This document shows positions 45,111 through 57,430 of a stretch of DNA of 64,000 nucleotides, piece by piece. The notes beneath the pieces are model-generated. The model ran no database searches. It saw only the letters and a program-made list of their open reading frames with translations, and was not told the origin of the DNA. The stretch lies in the NCBI GenBank assembly GCA_943736015.1, contig OX031058.1:23647001-23711000 (forward strand), written 5' to 3'. The DNA comes from Tridacna crocea (taxonomy: Eukaryota > Mollusca > Bivalvia > Cardiida > Cardiidae). Position 1 is the stretch's first letter; each line of letters begins with the position of its first letter. A program made the translations under genes and the position numbers.

Positions 45111-45339
45111 TTAACTCTTTACCACACAATCCCGACTTTTCACGACCCTGAGAAAGAAGCCTTTTGAAAACATTGTGGGAAAAGGAGAAAATGCTGGTAA
45201 CCAGCATTTTCTCCTTTTCCCACAATGTTTTCTACCCTTCACAAAACCAATTTCAAACTTTCAGTCACTTTCATTTTATTGTCTGCAAATGCTTTAGATT
45301 TGGACAAACCTAAAATTTTGTCATTTGGTAATGAGTTAA
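45111..45339 (+). mobile_element. TTAA-229 foldback element
   Basis: 229 bp, very close to consensus; palindrome perfect across its full ~66 bp. Confidence 0.92.
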
Positions 45340-45419
45340 AGAGGCCTTAATATTCATTTTAAGCCAGTTTTAACCCATTTTGTTTTTATATAATCAAAAT
45401 ATAGTCATTCTTATTTGGG

Positions 45420-45780
45420 GCTAACGGTTGCAAGGTTGCTTAGATAACGGTTGATAGAAAATGCATTTCGTGGAGTTGCAGCCTTCATTGTAAACAGAAT
45501 CATCGTTTCCATGGTCATGCATTCTGTCACATGACTATATTTGACATTCGCCCTGTGTATACTGAGGAAAACAAAAGAAAATGTAGGCTTCTCTGTTGAA
45601 GCCTTGATTTTCAGATGGAGGGTGAGGCCTATATGCAGGTTTCACCGTTTCCGACTCTAGGCGGAAACCAAAGATAAAATTCCGTGACGCACCGCCATTG
45701 TTTGCAGCTTTGATTGACGGCCAGTTTTCTACTGACCAATGTTTGTCTTTTAACACAAACCTCCTTGTTTCTTTTTTTCA
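45420..45780. other. Unassigned CpG-containing segment
   Basis: GGTTGCTTAGATAACGGTTG and ATTCCGTGACGCACCGCC stand out from the AT-rich surroundings. A 73-codon frame on the minus strand lacks splice signals and homology I recognise. Possibly an old transposon. Confidence 0.3.
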
Positions 45781-46084
45781 GTTACACCATATATGTCAGT
45801 TATTTATGCTTGTGTACAGAAAGGACAGATTTTCTGTATCATTCTAAATTTTTTCAAATTTAACAGCAATTCTGCTCACCGGCTATAGACAGGCATCTTT
45901 AAACAAGTCTGCATCCATGACGTTCTCATAATAAATGAGAACAGCATATAAAGTGCATTTATATACATATCTCAGTCTATCACTACAAAACATGTCCATT
46001 AAAATTGATAAACTGCATAAAATGGGTGAAGTAAATAAAAACTGTATGTTAATTGAATTGAGTTGAAAATTTTCAAATAACACT

Positions 46085-48310
46085 GTAATTTGCTTATTCT
46101 TTCAAGGAGTGTTGTGATTTTCAGCACCATAAGCCAGTCTGTTTCTGGCAGATAAATGTAAGCTATGTAGAAACATCATACAAGGTAATTCAGCCAAGGA
46201 ACTTGCTCAATAGATCACCCAATCCTTGATGAACAATTATGTCATAATAATGAAACAAACAAAGGTGACAAAGCCATTCCAAATAGCATCTGCCTAAATA
46301 TGCATTAGTTATGGTTTCTTTCCATGAACTATTTCATAAATTGGTTTGTTCATAACAGATAATAACATATGATGAATACAACAATGCAGTGTATCTATTA
46401 CATCAATACACATTGTAATACATGTTCAATCACCCTCCTCCTAATTTCTGTTACATTTTCCTATTACTCCCTCTCAACTGCCGCCTTCCAGAGTACAACC
46501 CTGAACTGAACTTCAACTTCCAATAATAACTCTGGACTTGTCCCATAAAATGTACATGTATGTGGTATATCTGTAAATATGTTTTACATCATCTCTAGAT
46601 CTAAAATTGTAATATGTCTTGATGAATATCAGAGTAAATTTGATGGTCTTGTAAACCATCTTGTACCAAAATGAAAAGTCTCTAAGTGGAGCATTCAAAG
46701 AAGTACATGTTATCATATTAAAAAGGAAAATAATTCAATGTTGTCATGCACATTTAACCCCATTAACCAACCAATAACATACAGAAATATAGCTATAGAT
46801 GTAATAATTCAAGCATAATGAAAAATGTTACAATCATAAATCCATATAATCACAACCTGATCGCAGGAAAGGCCAACACAGATCCAAGCAACTTGCAATG
46901 CCTGAGAAATGATAGAATAAGAAATGTCATACAGTGTCAAACAAATATGATATTGATCAATAACCTTCATGGCATGATTTAACTTTTCAGCAACAAATCT
47001 TTAATCTTCAGCTCTTTCCACAGATAAAAATACAATACACTGATATTTAGATTTTTTATCTTACAGGCTAGATGAAATCTGCAGATGGTATATACAAGAT
47101 GGTCTGTGCAGTCTACTCTTGATCTATGCAATCCCACAAAAGCAACCAAATTATTGCTGAAAGTGTCTATACCTATTACTGAATGGAAAAGTTAAGACAA
47201 GACTCCACCACACATGCACTCTGATTGTGGATAACCATACTATTTCAAATACTCTGGCCTGCCCTACTCTTTTTCCTAGTTTGGAATTTAAAGAATTAAG
47301 AAGCTAATGAATGCCAAACAGATAGTAAAATGCACTTTAAAGTTTAGTCTGAAATGCAATTCATTCATGAATGAATGAAATAAAAATACATGTAATAAAA
47401 AATTGGTAAGTCATATACAGAAACAGAATTCAGTGAATGATAGAAATCTGCCATTCATATATCCATCATTACCAACTGGAGAGTAACCACTGACTATGGT
47501 CCTCAAGGATAGAAATTTGTTAAAATGGTGATTTAGGTCACTATTATAAGATTTTCAGATCATCATGGCAACGGAACATTTGTTACTGGTTTACTTGGCT
47601 GGGGTACTGAGGCCCTTGGCCCATCGACATGCAAATACAGCATCACCAGCAGGGATCAACCAAGATTTCCATACTTTGAATCAAATACCTTACCCATCAT
47701 GCCACATATGACCCTGAAAATCACTATCATAAAATATCCACACCTTCACCCATACACATATGAGCAGAAAGAATACAGTTTATTACAAACAAAATTAATG
47801 ATACAAATTAAACACCCTGAACATTCCTTGTTTCCAAGCAATAAGCCAATGGCCATCTTTCAAAGAGCAGTATAGCAAGTGCAGTACAGCAAGATCGCCT
47901 TTTATATTTTTCTCTTCTTGACTTGGCGACATTCTAAGATTATAACACAGTATACACAGTATACATAATGCATGATCCAAATATATAAAGCAAACATGGA
48001 ACTAGCAATTGAAATGAATGTAAGATATTTTGGGAGATATAAAATAATAGGAATGAAGAGCTGATCAGTCTTGTATTTGGGATTTTAGGAACAAAATACT
48101 GCATAGTGGAAATTTTTGCAATGCAGAAATTTTCACCATTTTCTCAAGTTGAAAAATTTGCCAACTTTTCTGTTCTTGTATTTTACACAAGCAACAAGAC
48201 TTGGTGTTTTGAATTTGCAAACATTTCAATACCCCAAATGTCTGCAATTGAAAATTTGCAAATTTTTCGTTATGTATATATCCATGTGCACAATACTTTT
48301 TAGCTCTTCA
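46085..48310. other. 2.2 kb of intron with nothing recognised
   Basis: AT-rich unique-looking sequence. One weak match to the TTAA-202 centre near 47095. Short frames on both strands lack splice context. Confidence 0.5.
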
Positions 48311-48318
48311 CAATAAAA

Positions 48319-50217
48319 ACAAGAGGACCATGATGGTCCTATATCGCTCACCTGAGTACCAAGCAGCAAAGGTCTACTATAAAGATAAATACCAAATATC
48401 AAGGTTCAAGGCTAAATGATAATGAAACAAGAGCAGCGATTTGTCGCAATTTGACTTGAGACTTTGAAGTTCCATTCCAGACAAGCAAGAAATACTGTAA
48501 GAATGAAGATCAATGTGGAATTACATGAAGTTCGCACTAGGTAGAGTTATTGTTCTTGCGCATTGTACTCTGTAGTACTGCAACAAACATGCATACCAAG
48601 TTTGAAGTCGTTCTGACTTGAGATGACAAACTTATATTCCAGACAGGCACTAAATGCTGTAAAAATGACATTAAAAGGGAAATAACTCGACAGCACGAAT
48701 TAGAGTTACAATTCTTGTGCACTGCACTTCCAAATATTGCACCCAATTTCAAATCATTCCTACTTAAGATGACAAAGTTTTGCTCCGGACAAGCAAGAAA
48801 TGCTATGAAAATGAAGTTCAAAGGGGAAATAACTCAAAATTCAAGCTAGGAAGAGTTATGGTTCTTGTGCACTGCACTCCATAAATATACAACGATCATG
48901 CATATCAAATTTGAAGATGTTCTGGCTATAGATGACAAGGTTAAATTCCAGACGAGCAGAAAATGCTGTAAAAATGACAATCAAAGGGAAATAACTTACA
49001 GACATTATAAGGTAGAGTTATGGATCTTTCACATTGCACTCTGCATTATTGCAACAAACACAAATGTCAAATTTCAAGTCAATCAGACTGGAGATGACAA
49101 AGTTATGCTCTGGATTAAGAACTATTATAAAGAACTTTCTAATTCAAGGGCAAATAACTCCAGTTGTTTGCGTCCGATTACACCCATAATTAAACTCATC
49201 CAAGGTCTTACAGATATATATTTTGGCCAAGTTTACAGCTGATTGGTTAAAAATTGTAGATGCTAGAGAGTAAACAAAGTGCAGTATAGCAATTTTTCTA
49301 ATTCAAGGGCAAGTAACTCCAGTCGTTCTGGTCAGATTAGACCCATGATCGAACTCATTTGAGATCTTATGGTCATATATATTTTGATCAAGTTTGGTGC
49401 TGATAGGTAGATATTTGTAGATGCTAGAGTGTAAACAAAGTGAAGTACAGCAATTTTTCCAATTCAAGGGCAAATAACTCCAGTCATTCTGGTCAGATTA
49501 GACCCATGATCGAACTCATCCGAGATCTTATTGTCATATATACTTTGACTAAGTTTGGTGCTGATTGGTAGATATTTGTAGATACTAGAGTGTAAACAAA
49601 GTGAAATACAGCAGTTTTTCTAATTCAAGGGCAAATAACTCCAGATGTTCTGGTCCGATTAGACCCAAAATCGAACTCATCCGAGATCTTATGGTCATAT
49701 ATACTTTGACCAAGTTTGGTGCTGATTGGTTGATATTTGTAGATGCTAGAGTGTAAACAAAGTGAAATACAGCAATTTTTCTAATTCAAGGGCAAATAAC
49801 TCCAGATGTTCTGGTCCGATTAGACCCAAAATCGAACTCATTCGAGGTCTTATGGTCATATATACTTTGACCAAGTTTGGTGCTGATTGGTTGATATTTG
49901 TAGATGCTAGAGTGTAAACAAGGTGAAATACAGCAATTTTTCTAATTCAAGGGCAAATAACTCCAGATGTTCTAGTCCGATAAGACCCAAAATCGAACTC
50001 ATCCGAGATCTTATGGTCATATATACTTTGACCAAGTTTGGTGCTGATTGGTTGATATTTGTAGATGCTAGAGTGTAAACAAGAAAATGTGAACGGACGG
50101 ACGACGGACGGACGGACGGACGGACGGACGGACGGACAGACGGACGGACGACGGACGCCGACGGACGGTGAGTGATCACAATAGCTCACTCTGAGCACTT
50201 CGTGCTCAGGTGAGCTA
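48319..50217 (+). mobile_element. Pearl/Helitron-like element with two tandem arrays
   Basis: Starts ACAAGAGGACCATGATGGTC. Inverted pair GCTCACCTGAG (48346-48356) / CTCAGGTGAGC (50205-50215). The 3' end has hairpin GAGCAC-TTC-GTGCTC and then CTAAT, a Helitron-type CTRR-T terminus. First array (48440-49130): four units built on AGAGTTATGGTTCTTGTGCA at ~140-170 bp. Second array: six units anchored on AATTCAAGGGCAA at 49141, 49300, 49461, 49622, 49783 and 49944 (159-161 bp), then (ACGG)n. No ORF with Rep/helicase motifs, so non-autonomous. Confidence 0.87.
50092..50172 (+). repeat. (ACGG)n microsatellite of the pearl-like element
   Basis: About 19 units of GGAC with two ACGACGG interruptions. 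Confidence 0.95.
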
Positions 50218-50339
50218 ATAATATTCAAGGTACAATGCATTATTATCTCATTAACATAATTCTTATTGAAACACACAACAAGGGCTATCATACAGGGTAT
50301 GTCCTGAGAGTAAAAGGACAAGCTTATTTGATATCATTG

Positions 50340-51272
50340 CTAGTGTCATCTAATGATAACAAAACTTGGCATACATGATATTCTTTTTTCTCCACATCTA
50401 CTAATTTTCACTTATACAATATCAGAAGAAAAACTCTGACCAATGCCCATGTGTATCACACTTAGAATTTGGATTCTAGAGTACACACATTTTCTAAGAT
50501 TTACTCCTGTGACCACTTTTCATCAGACATTAATGACTTTCAAAGTTGTCTAAATAATTCAGGCCGACCTGGGCCAAATTTTTTTCACCATCAGTCAATT
50601 TTCTGGATGCCCAAAAGGTCAGTCCACCTCATTATTGAGTCAGTCAAAACATAAGGGGGCTTTCGTGGATACACAGTTATGTGATGACCTTCTTGGTATC
50701 ACATATCATTTTCAGTGTTGCACATATTCAACAAATCAGCAGCATCAAGAAGCGTTTACTTGAATATTTATCAGTGAGCTACTTTGTAGCCAAGCATAGC
50801 CCATTTTCAACCATAACTAGATATTAGCAAGAAAAGCATTATGACACTCTTTTCAGAGTAGTGAACATAAAAAATGTCCCAAAAAGCATATATCAATGTT
50901 TTTCTAAGATATGACCTGGTGACTTAATCTTTGACCCAAGATGACCAATTTCGCACTTACCCCAGATATCATTTTGAGTAACAATGACAAACTTCTATGA
51001 CTATTTGACAAAACATGTACAAGCTGTATCTAACTTGACCTGGTGACCTAGCTTTTGACCCAACATGCCCCAATTTCAAACTCATCCAAAAACGAAAAAT
51101 GTGGCTGCTACGGTGTGCCAAGGCTTTCCAAAGATTTGACCAAATGACCAAGTTTAGGACCCGATGTGAGGACTTACAATGTACACAAGGTAAGTTATTG
51201 ACAGACAAGAGATTACAATGGACATAACCGATCACAAAAGCTCACCTTGAGCTATGATCAAGTAAGCTGTAA
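50340..51272 (+). mobile_element. Degenerate pearl/Helitron-like element
   Basis: Repeated phrases on CTAAGAT(A/T)TGACCTGGTGAC, GACCCAA(C/G)ATG. It ends GATCACAAAAGCTCACCTTGAG, matching the tail family of 4085-4740 and 48319-50217. Confidence 0.6.
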
Positions 51273-51500
51273 ATAAAAGTCGCAAATAAACAAGGAAAAG
51301 CTTGTTTTTCTGTGTGACTAAAACTGAGTTTTTCTCAGTATACTAGTACTTAGCACTTTTTCTAAGCTACTGGCCATTTCCTAAATAAATGAAGTCAAAA
51401 CAATTTTTAAACAGTGAGAGAAGAATGATTTCTGATGTTAGCAATGACTGATCAATCCATGGAAAGTATTTTAACTGAGTATGATTACAGCATGAAAAAC

Positions 51501-51731
51501 TTAACTCTTTACCATATGACAACATTTGGACCTACCCCCTTTATTACATAGCATTTGCAGACGATAAATTGAATTTAGCTTAAGGGGAGGAAACTGTCTT
51601 TGACAGACTGGAAAATATTGTGGGAAAAGAAGAAACTCCTGGTTACCGGCATTTTCTACTTTTTCAACATTGTTTTCGAAAGCCTTTTTCCTCTTGATCA
51701 TTGAAACTAAGAATTGTGTGGTAAAGACTAA
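51501..51731 (-). mobile_element. TTAA-229 foldback element
   Basis: TTAACTCTTTACCATATGAC to TGTGTGGTAAAGACTAA; core with several mismatches (GAAACTCCTGGTTACCGGC). Confidence 0.82.
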
Positions 51732-51774
51732 ATGATTAGTCCTGTGTAAATACCACTGTCAGATCTAAAGGTCT

Positions 51775-52021
51775 TAAACTGTAACGAAACAACAAGGTTA
51801 TAGGCTCGTCTAAATCTACCGTATTCACAAACATTTCAGTAAATGTCATCCAACTGATGGGATCATCAAAACATTGTGGGAATAGAAAATGCTAAACATA
51901 AGCATTTCCCCCTTTTCCTATGATGCTAATTACCAGCATTTTTCCCTTTTACCATAATGTTTTCATATCCTCTTTCATCGTGATTGTTTAAACCATCATG
52001 AAGTGTACACTAAATGGTTAA
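51775..52021. mobile_element. TTAA-229 old copy with doubled right core arm
   Basis: AACATTGTGGGAATAGAAAA, then two successive right arms (AAGCATTTCCCCCTTTTCC and CCAGCATTTTTCCCTTTTAC). Confidence 0.55.
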
Positions 52022-52304
52022 TGCAAAGTTAATCCTATTTTCTGGATACAAAAAAACAATTCTTCTCTTTAACTGCATTTCAAAAATCATGAAATGCCAC
52101 AATTACCAGGAACAGATAACAACAAATATCTATTTATCACAAAGACACTATGCTACATTGAATTTCATCAATGATAAGGTTGTAATGGGCTAATAATGTA
52201 AACCACACAACACTGGTATGGAAACAGGTACGGAATACCCTTTTCATCACAGTTATGTATAAAAAAAAAAGAGCAGAACCTGTCATGAGCACATATTTTG
52301 GGCT

Positions 52305-52523
52305 TTAACTCTTTACTAGATGACAAAAATGTTACACTTGTCTTGACTGAAAGCATAAGCAGATAAATGTGGCTAAAATGATGGTAGCTTTCTATAATGA
52401 TCTAAAAACATTATGGGAAATGGATAAAATGCTGGTTACCAGCATTTTCCGCTTTTTCCAAAATGTTTTCAAAAGCCTCTTCCTTCCAGGTCATTACTTA
52501 GGCTGGTTTGGTAGAGGGATTAA
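52305..52523 (-). mobile_element. TTAA-229 foldback element
   Basis: TTAACTCTTTACTAGATGAC to GTTTGGTAGAGGGATTAA; core around GGTTACC. Confidence 0.82.
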
Positions 52524-52529
52524 AAGTAA

Positions 52530-53330
52530 AAAAATCAAAAGCAACTAATATGCCTGTCAGAGATAGAATGAAACGAGCATCCATTTTGTTTTTCTACTGG
52601 TAAAATTATATCCAATTCATATCTGGTGTTTCAGGGGACAAGAGCAGATGTATCAAACTTTTTTTTTTCTCTATATACAATAAAGGCAACAACACTGCAA
52701 GTATTCATGGCAAATGGACAAATGGTCACTGGGTACATGTATAACCAGGTCCAATAAACCTGCTCAGTGTTGGCACCATGATGCTTCAGTGAAATACTGA
52801 TGCTGAACATACATCATAAACTTCAACTTACACATCAAATTGTACCAACCAGCCTTACATCATCGATAAGGTAACACAATAATTATAGTATACACTGCTG
52901 CAGTACTTTTACTGCATTTCTTATTGCATTTAATGTATTTTATTGACATCCTATCATGATTAAAAAAAAAAACCTGACAGCCCTGTTTTCTAGATAGAGT
53001 ATATTTCAAGATAAAGTATTCTGTGGCACAAGCTGCAGATTCTAAAATTTTCCTTGCTTTTATTCAGATCTGTGTGTTGATTTGGTATTGCACCATTACC
53101 ATCTTAAACAAAAGTTTGTCAGTATGGTGGCTGGTACATCCACTGACATCCAGCAATGAAATCTCATCTAGTTTTAAGACTATCCTTCTTGCTTGCTGGG
53201 ACAAAATATCTACACTATTAATATAGCTAGTCAAAGAACAAAGGATTTGACAAATAGTCTATCATACTGAGTATGACAAATTGTCGGAAAAGATGATAAC
53301 AGGGTCCATATCAGTCAACCATTCTTAAGA
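52530..53330. other. Intron with nothing recognised
   Basis: AT-rich, with poly-T and poly-A runs only. Confidence 0.5.
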
Positions 53331-53333
53331 TCA

Positions 53334-53425
53334 CGCAGACCTTATTCTCAAAAGTTTTCTAAATTTGAGAGTAACAAGATCTTATTCTCAAAAAGTTTCT
53401 AAATTTCAGAGTAACAAGAGTTTAT
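53334..53425. repeat. ~46 bp tandem duplication
   Basis: CTTATTCTCAAAAGTTTTCT... and CTTATTCTCAAAAAGTTTCT... each followed by AAATTT-AGAGTAACAAGA. Confidence 0.85.
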
Positions 53426-53569
53426 TATTTTTTGCTAAATCAAATGTGTTAGCCTGTTAGCAGTTGTGTTACTTTCTATACCAAGAATAAGAATGAAATT
53501 AGAAATTAACAGTGAATGCTGTTTCAGATTGCATGCATACATGCATGCCTTAACATCTAGCTAAACTCT

Positions 53570-53790
53570 CTACCAGTCCACACAATATTAAACTATATTT
53601 GAAAACATTTATGGATAATAGATGTGGCTCATTTGAGAGTATAATGTATGTGAAAGGGTAAACAAAAATTGTGTAAAAGCCAGTTGAAAATGCTGGTAAC
53701 CAACATTTTGTGTTTTATCCCAGTTTTGAAAAAAACTTTTTCCTCAGGGTTGTTTAAAAAGGGATCACAAAGCAAAGAAATAATAACAAA
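53570..53790. mobile_element. TTAA-229 remnant
   Basis: AAATGCTGGTAACCAACATT core and TTTTTCCTCAGGGTTGTTTA short arm only. Confidence 0.45.
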
Positions 53791-53857
53791 GCCCCTGTTG
53801 CTTCTACCTATTAATGGACAAGCTAAGAATATTACAGATACTACAGCTATAAAATAT

Positions 53858-54064
53858 TTAACCCTTTCTCAAATGACAATTGCAAGTTCTTCAAAACAAA
53901 AAGCATCTGCGGACAACCACTTTGTAATAGGCACAGATGAACAGAAGTTTTCTGACAGGGTAGAATTGCATGTCACCAACATTTTCACATTTTTCCACCT
54001 TTTTTTTTTTCAAAAAGCTTCTTTGTATGGGTTGTTGATACACAAATCTGTTTGGTAAAGGGCA
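53858..54064 (-). mobile_element. TTAA-229 diverged copy
   Basis: TTAACCCTTTCTCAAATGAC to CTGTTTGGTAAAGGGCAA; core eroded to GCATGTCACCAACATTTTC. Confidence 0.7.
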
Positions 54065-54208
54065 AAACAGATACCACGAATACTAAAGTGCAAATGTTTC
54101 TGTATTGGGTTTTATGTACACCAATCACTTGTGTGCAATTCTTTTTTTTGTTTTATTTTTGGAGGGGGGGGGGCCCTAAGGTTAGGTAAAAAAAAAAACA
54201 TTAACTAC

Positions 54209-54453
54209 AACAAAAAGGCCATGACGCCCATGAACTGCTCCACTGGCTATTAATTATAACCAATACATAACAAAATTACTTATTACATTTTCTCTACAGT
54301 AGCCAATATGAAGTTGTGACTACAGGGTGAAGCCTTTCTCTTTTTTACCACATAGCTATAAGTGCTTGAATCCTGGTAGACAGCCACTATAAACAGTGTA
54401 ACTTGACACAGGGCTAAGTCATAACTCCCTGGCCCTCAGCCAGTGGAGCTTAA
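54209..54453 (+). mobile_element. Short pearl-like element
   Basis: Starts ACAACAAAAAGGCCATGACG; inverted pair GCTCCACTGGCT / AGCCAGTGGAGC (54438-54449); only ~245 bp, lacking the core repeats and (ACGG)n. Same terminal type as 28127-29213. Confidence 0.65.
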
Positions 54454-54757
54454 AATCATAAAACTAAGAAAAATGTAATCAACAATTTAAATAGTATGTT
54501 ACAACAATATCTAAAGCACTATCATTAAGCAGGTAACATAACTGTTAAACAAATCCAAATAATGTAAATATACCTGCTAGGTATTAAGCAAACTAAATCA
54601 TGCTTTGTTAGGTGATGCCATTTACATACCAATAGTTTTGTGGTTAATATCAGGGTGTGCCATTAATACATTTCCAAGACTGTGGGAACTCTTATTGGGG
54701 GTTGACATCAAGCTTCTATGTATAATTCCTACATAATGCACAATGTAAAATTACATC

Positions 54758-54977
54758 TTAACCCTTTACCAAACAACCACTGGTTTTTACAACCCTGAGA
54801 CAGAAGCCCTTTTGAAAAGATTGTGGGAAAAGGAGAAAATGCTGGTAAAGAGTATTTTCTCCTTTTCCCACAATGTTTTATACCCTGCTGGAACCAAATT
54901 TCAATTTTGACTTATGTCATCTGCAAGTGCTTTCAATTCGGACCAGTCTAAAATTTTATCATTTGGTAAAGGGTTAA
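54758..54977 (+). mobile_element. TTAA-229 foldback element
   Basis: TTAACCCTTTACCAAACAAC to ATTTGGTAAAGGGTTAA, core top AAAGAGTA; ~9 bp deleted in the long arm. Confidence 0.88.
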
Positions 54978-55008
54978 AGAATCTCTCTTGATTCTCAGCT
55001 GGGCCCAA

Positions 55009-55285
55009 TTAAGTCTTTACCAAAGCATCTTATGTTTTAACAATGCTGAGGCTAAAAGCCTTTAGAAACTTTGTGGAAAAAGGAAAAATGCTGGTTACCA
55101 GCATTTTCTAATGTTTCCACAATATTTCTTTCCTATGAACAACAAATTTGTAGAGCCACATCTTATATGTTGTCTGCAAATGCTCTATCCTATAGACAAC
55201 AAATTTGTTGAGCCGCATCTTATTAGTTGTCTGCAATGCTACCAATTTGGATAAGTATAAATTTCAGTCATAAAATAAAGATTAA
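55009..55285 (+). mobile_element. TTAA-229 copy with ~55 bp duplication in the long arm
   Basis: CTATgAACAACAAATTTGT..GTTGTCTGCAAATGCT occurs twice (about 55133-55185 and 55188-55241). Confidence 0.7.
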
Positions 55286-55646
55286 TTCTAAATTGATTAC
55301 CTTGAATTTTTATTATCACAGAATGTCTAATGGGGTTGTTTTAAAAGGTAAAGACATGCATGATTTGTTTGATATTTAGCTAAAACTATCTATAAAATAT
55401 TCATTTCCTTTAATTTGAGACAAAAATAGAGTAGATCCTCAAGAGATTATACTTTACTCTTTTTTTTCGAGAGAAGAACGAAACTTTTCAATCTGACAAT
55501 ATTGACATATGCAGTGTACTGCAGTCATGTATAAAGGACCTTCTAAATTTGCATGCAAATTGTAGCTCTACTGAAGACATTCAGTGAAAAGAATATAATA
55601 TTCATAAGTACCAGTCTAGTCTGGTGACCACAAATTGCTTAATTCT

Positions 55647-55858
55647 TTAACCCTTTACCAGATGACAAAAAGCATTTGCAGACAACAATTTCAATGTAGC
55701 TCAAATGGTGCAATTGTTTCTTGATAGGGTAGAAAAAATTGTGGGAAAAGGAGAAAATGCTGGTTACCAGCATTTTCTTTTTTTGCCACAATGTTTTCAA
55801 AATTTCAAAAGGCTTCTTACCAAGGATCGTCAAAAGTTGTTATTGTGTGAGAAAGGGA
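55647..55858 (-). mobile_element. TTAA-229 copy with its right tip hit by another element
   Basis: TTAACCCTTTACCAGATGAC; core complete; the right tip reads TGTGTGAGAAAGGG and merges into the 9 bp duplication of the Mutator-like element. Confidence 0.8.
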
Positions 55859-55863
55859 AAAGC

Positions 55864-56096
55864 CATCCTCGGATACCCCGGGTCTCCCTATTTGCTATGC
55901 TACATTGACCCTGGGACAATTGACTAATAAAACTTTGAAAACGTCATAGCGTACATCGACTCGCCCATCACAAAATGATGATGAATCCAATGAAAAGCCA
56001 GCATTCGGCCAGCAGTAAAGCGAGGGAAATTCAATTAATTGTCCCAGGGGTCTATGTAGCATAGAAAATAGGGAGACCCTGGGGTATCCGAGGATG
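55864..56096. mobile_element. Foldback DNA transposon with 9 bp duplication (Mutator-like)
   Basis: 233 bp. Terminal inverted repeats of ~60 bp starting CATCCTCGGATACCCC and continuing through GTCTCCCTATTT.CTATGCTAC. Perfect 9 bp duplication GGGAAAAGC (55855-55863, 56097-56105). A 9 bp duplication with long inverted repeats points to the Mutator group; superfamily is inferred. The 110 bp interior is non-coding. Confidence 0.82.
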
Positions 56097-57172
56097 GGGA
56101 AAAGCACCTAATAAATAAAATGCTGTCTACTTCTTTCAATGACTGGAAAAGCAATCCACTGAAACTCAGACACTTCTACCTTATGGACCCGAAAAGGCAT
56201 GAAGACACTATAGATCAAAGATCTCACTGCTTGTTTTCAGCAGTCTGATCTTGATCTATGCCATCAGCATAAGCCTGTTTTTGCCTTTGGCACTGATAGG
56301 GTTACATAGTGTTTAATTGGTTAACATACAGACTTCTCATAAAAGTCCAAGTGAAAGAGACAAAGCAGACACCTTTTGTTTAGGACAGGAAAATTAGTAC
56401 AAGTTACAAATTAAGAGACCAGTATTGGCAGCCAGAGTAAGTACCCTTTTTGAGTAATACAGAAAACATTGCATGCGAAAAAAAAGGACAGCGGTTTTCA
56501 CATCCATTACTCCTTTTCCTACAAAATTTGTCAGACTAGTTGTGTGGTAAGAGATTATCCCAGTATCTGTTGAAAATGTTTCTGTAAGCCAACATAAAAC
56601 CCAAGTATCTGTATGATCACATAAGGAGGGCCATTCAAGGCTATCAGAGACTTTTCATAATGGCATGAGCAACAGCCATACACCTCAGGGAACGTAGGTT
56701 TGAGTGGGATACACTTTTGGGATTACTCCAATGTTGATATGAGCACTGGTTAGATAGAATAAAATCTCCAAGCATTGTGATTAATATAACTGGTAAAATC
56801 TACCTTCGCTATTGATGCAAAACAGCTAAGAATATAAAACCGTTAGGTATACACATCTCCTTACAAAATAGATACTCATTAGAGCTTGATCTTTTACAGG
56901 AATAAAAAAAAGAAAGACTGCAGCTAAGCTATATATGTATCTTCCTGCACCATAACATTGTTAATAATTTGGCCAAAACAAATCAAAAGTCCCAAGCTTG
57001 GCTTATTCTCTATTTTCACTGTTCATGAAGCCCACTGAATCTATGGGTTTACTGTTTGTAAAATAAACAATCTTACTAGAGTGTTAGGTATTGCCATATT
57101 ATCGAACAAGTAGTACATTCATCATTTTTGTAATCAGGTCTGATCATACATAGACATGAATGTGAGACTGTA

Positions 57173-57401
57173 TTAACCCATTACCACACAATCCCTATTT
57201 TTGACGCCCCCGAGATAGAAGCCTTTAGAAAACAATGTGGGAAAAGGAGAAAATGCTGGTAACCAGCATTTTCTCCTTTTCCCACAATGTTTTCTACCCT
57301 TAACAAAACAAATTTCAAATTTTCAGTCACTTTTATTTTGTAGTCTGCAAATGCTTTCGATTTGGACAAGCCTAAAATATTGTTGTTTGGTAATTAGTTC
57401 A
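57173..57401 (+). mobile_element. TTAA-229 foldback element
   Basis: 229 bp, perfect core; right target TTCA. Confidence 0.9.
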
Positions 57402-57430
57402 TCACATAAAATGATTGCTTGACATACAAG

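Noticed and set aside
45535..45756. 73-codon minus-strand frame in a CpG-containing patch
   Set aside because: No splice signals at matching phase, no homology recognised, and the patch looks like old repeat sequence.
47795..47980. Possible small RALGAPA linker exon near 47.9 kb (minus strand)
   Set aside because: Using the TTCTAAG-type acceptor at phase 1, the frame meets a stop after about ten codons.
49907..50321. Frames rich in RPSVRPSVRPS
   Set aside because: Translation of the (ACGG)n microsatellite.
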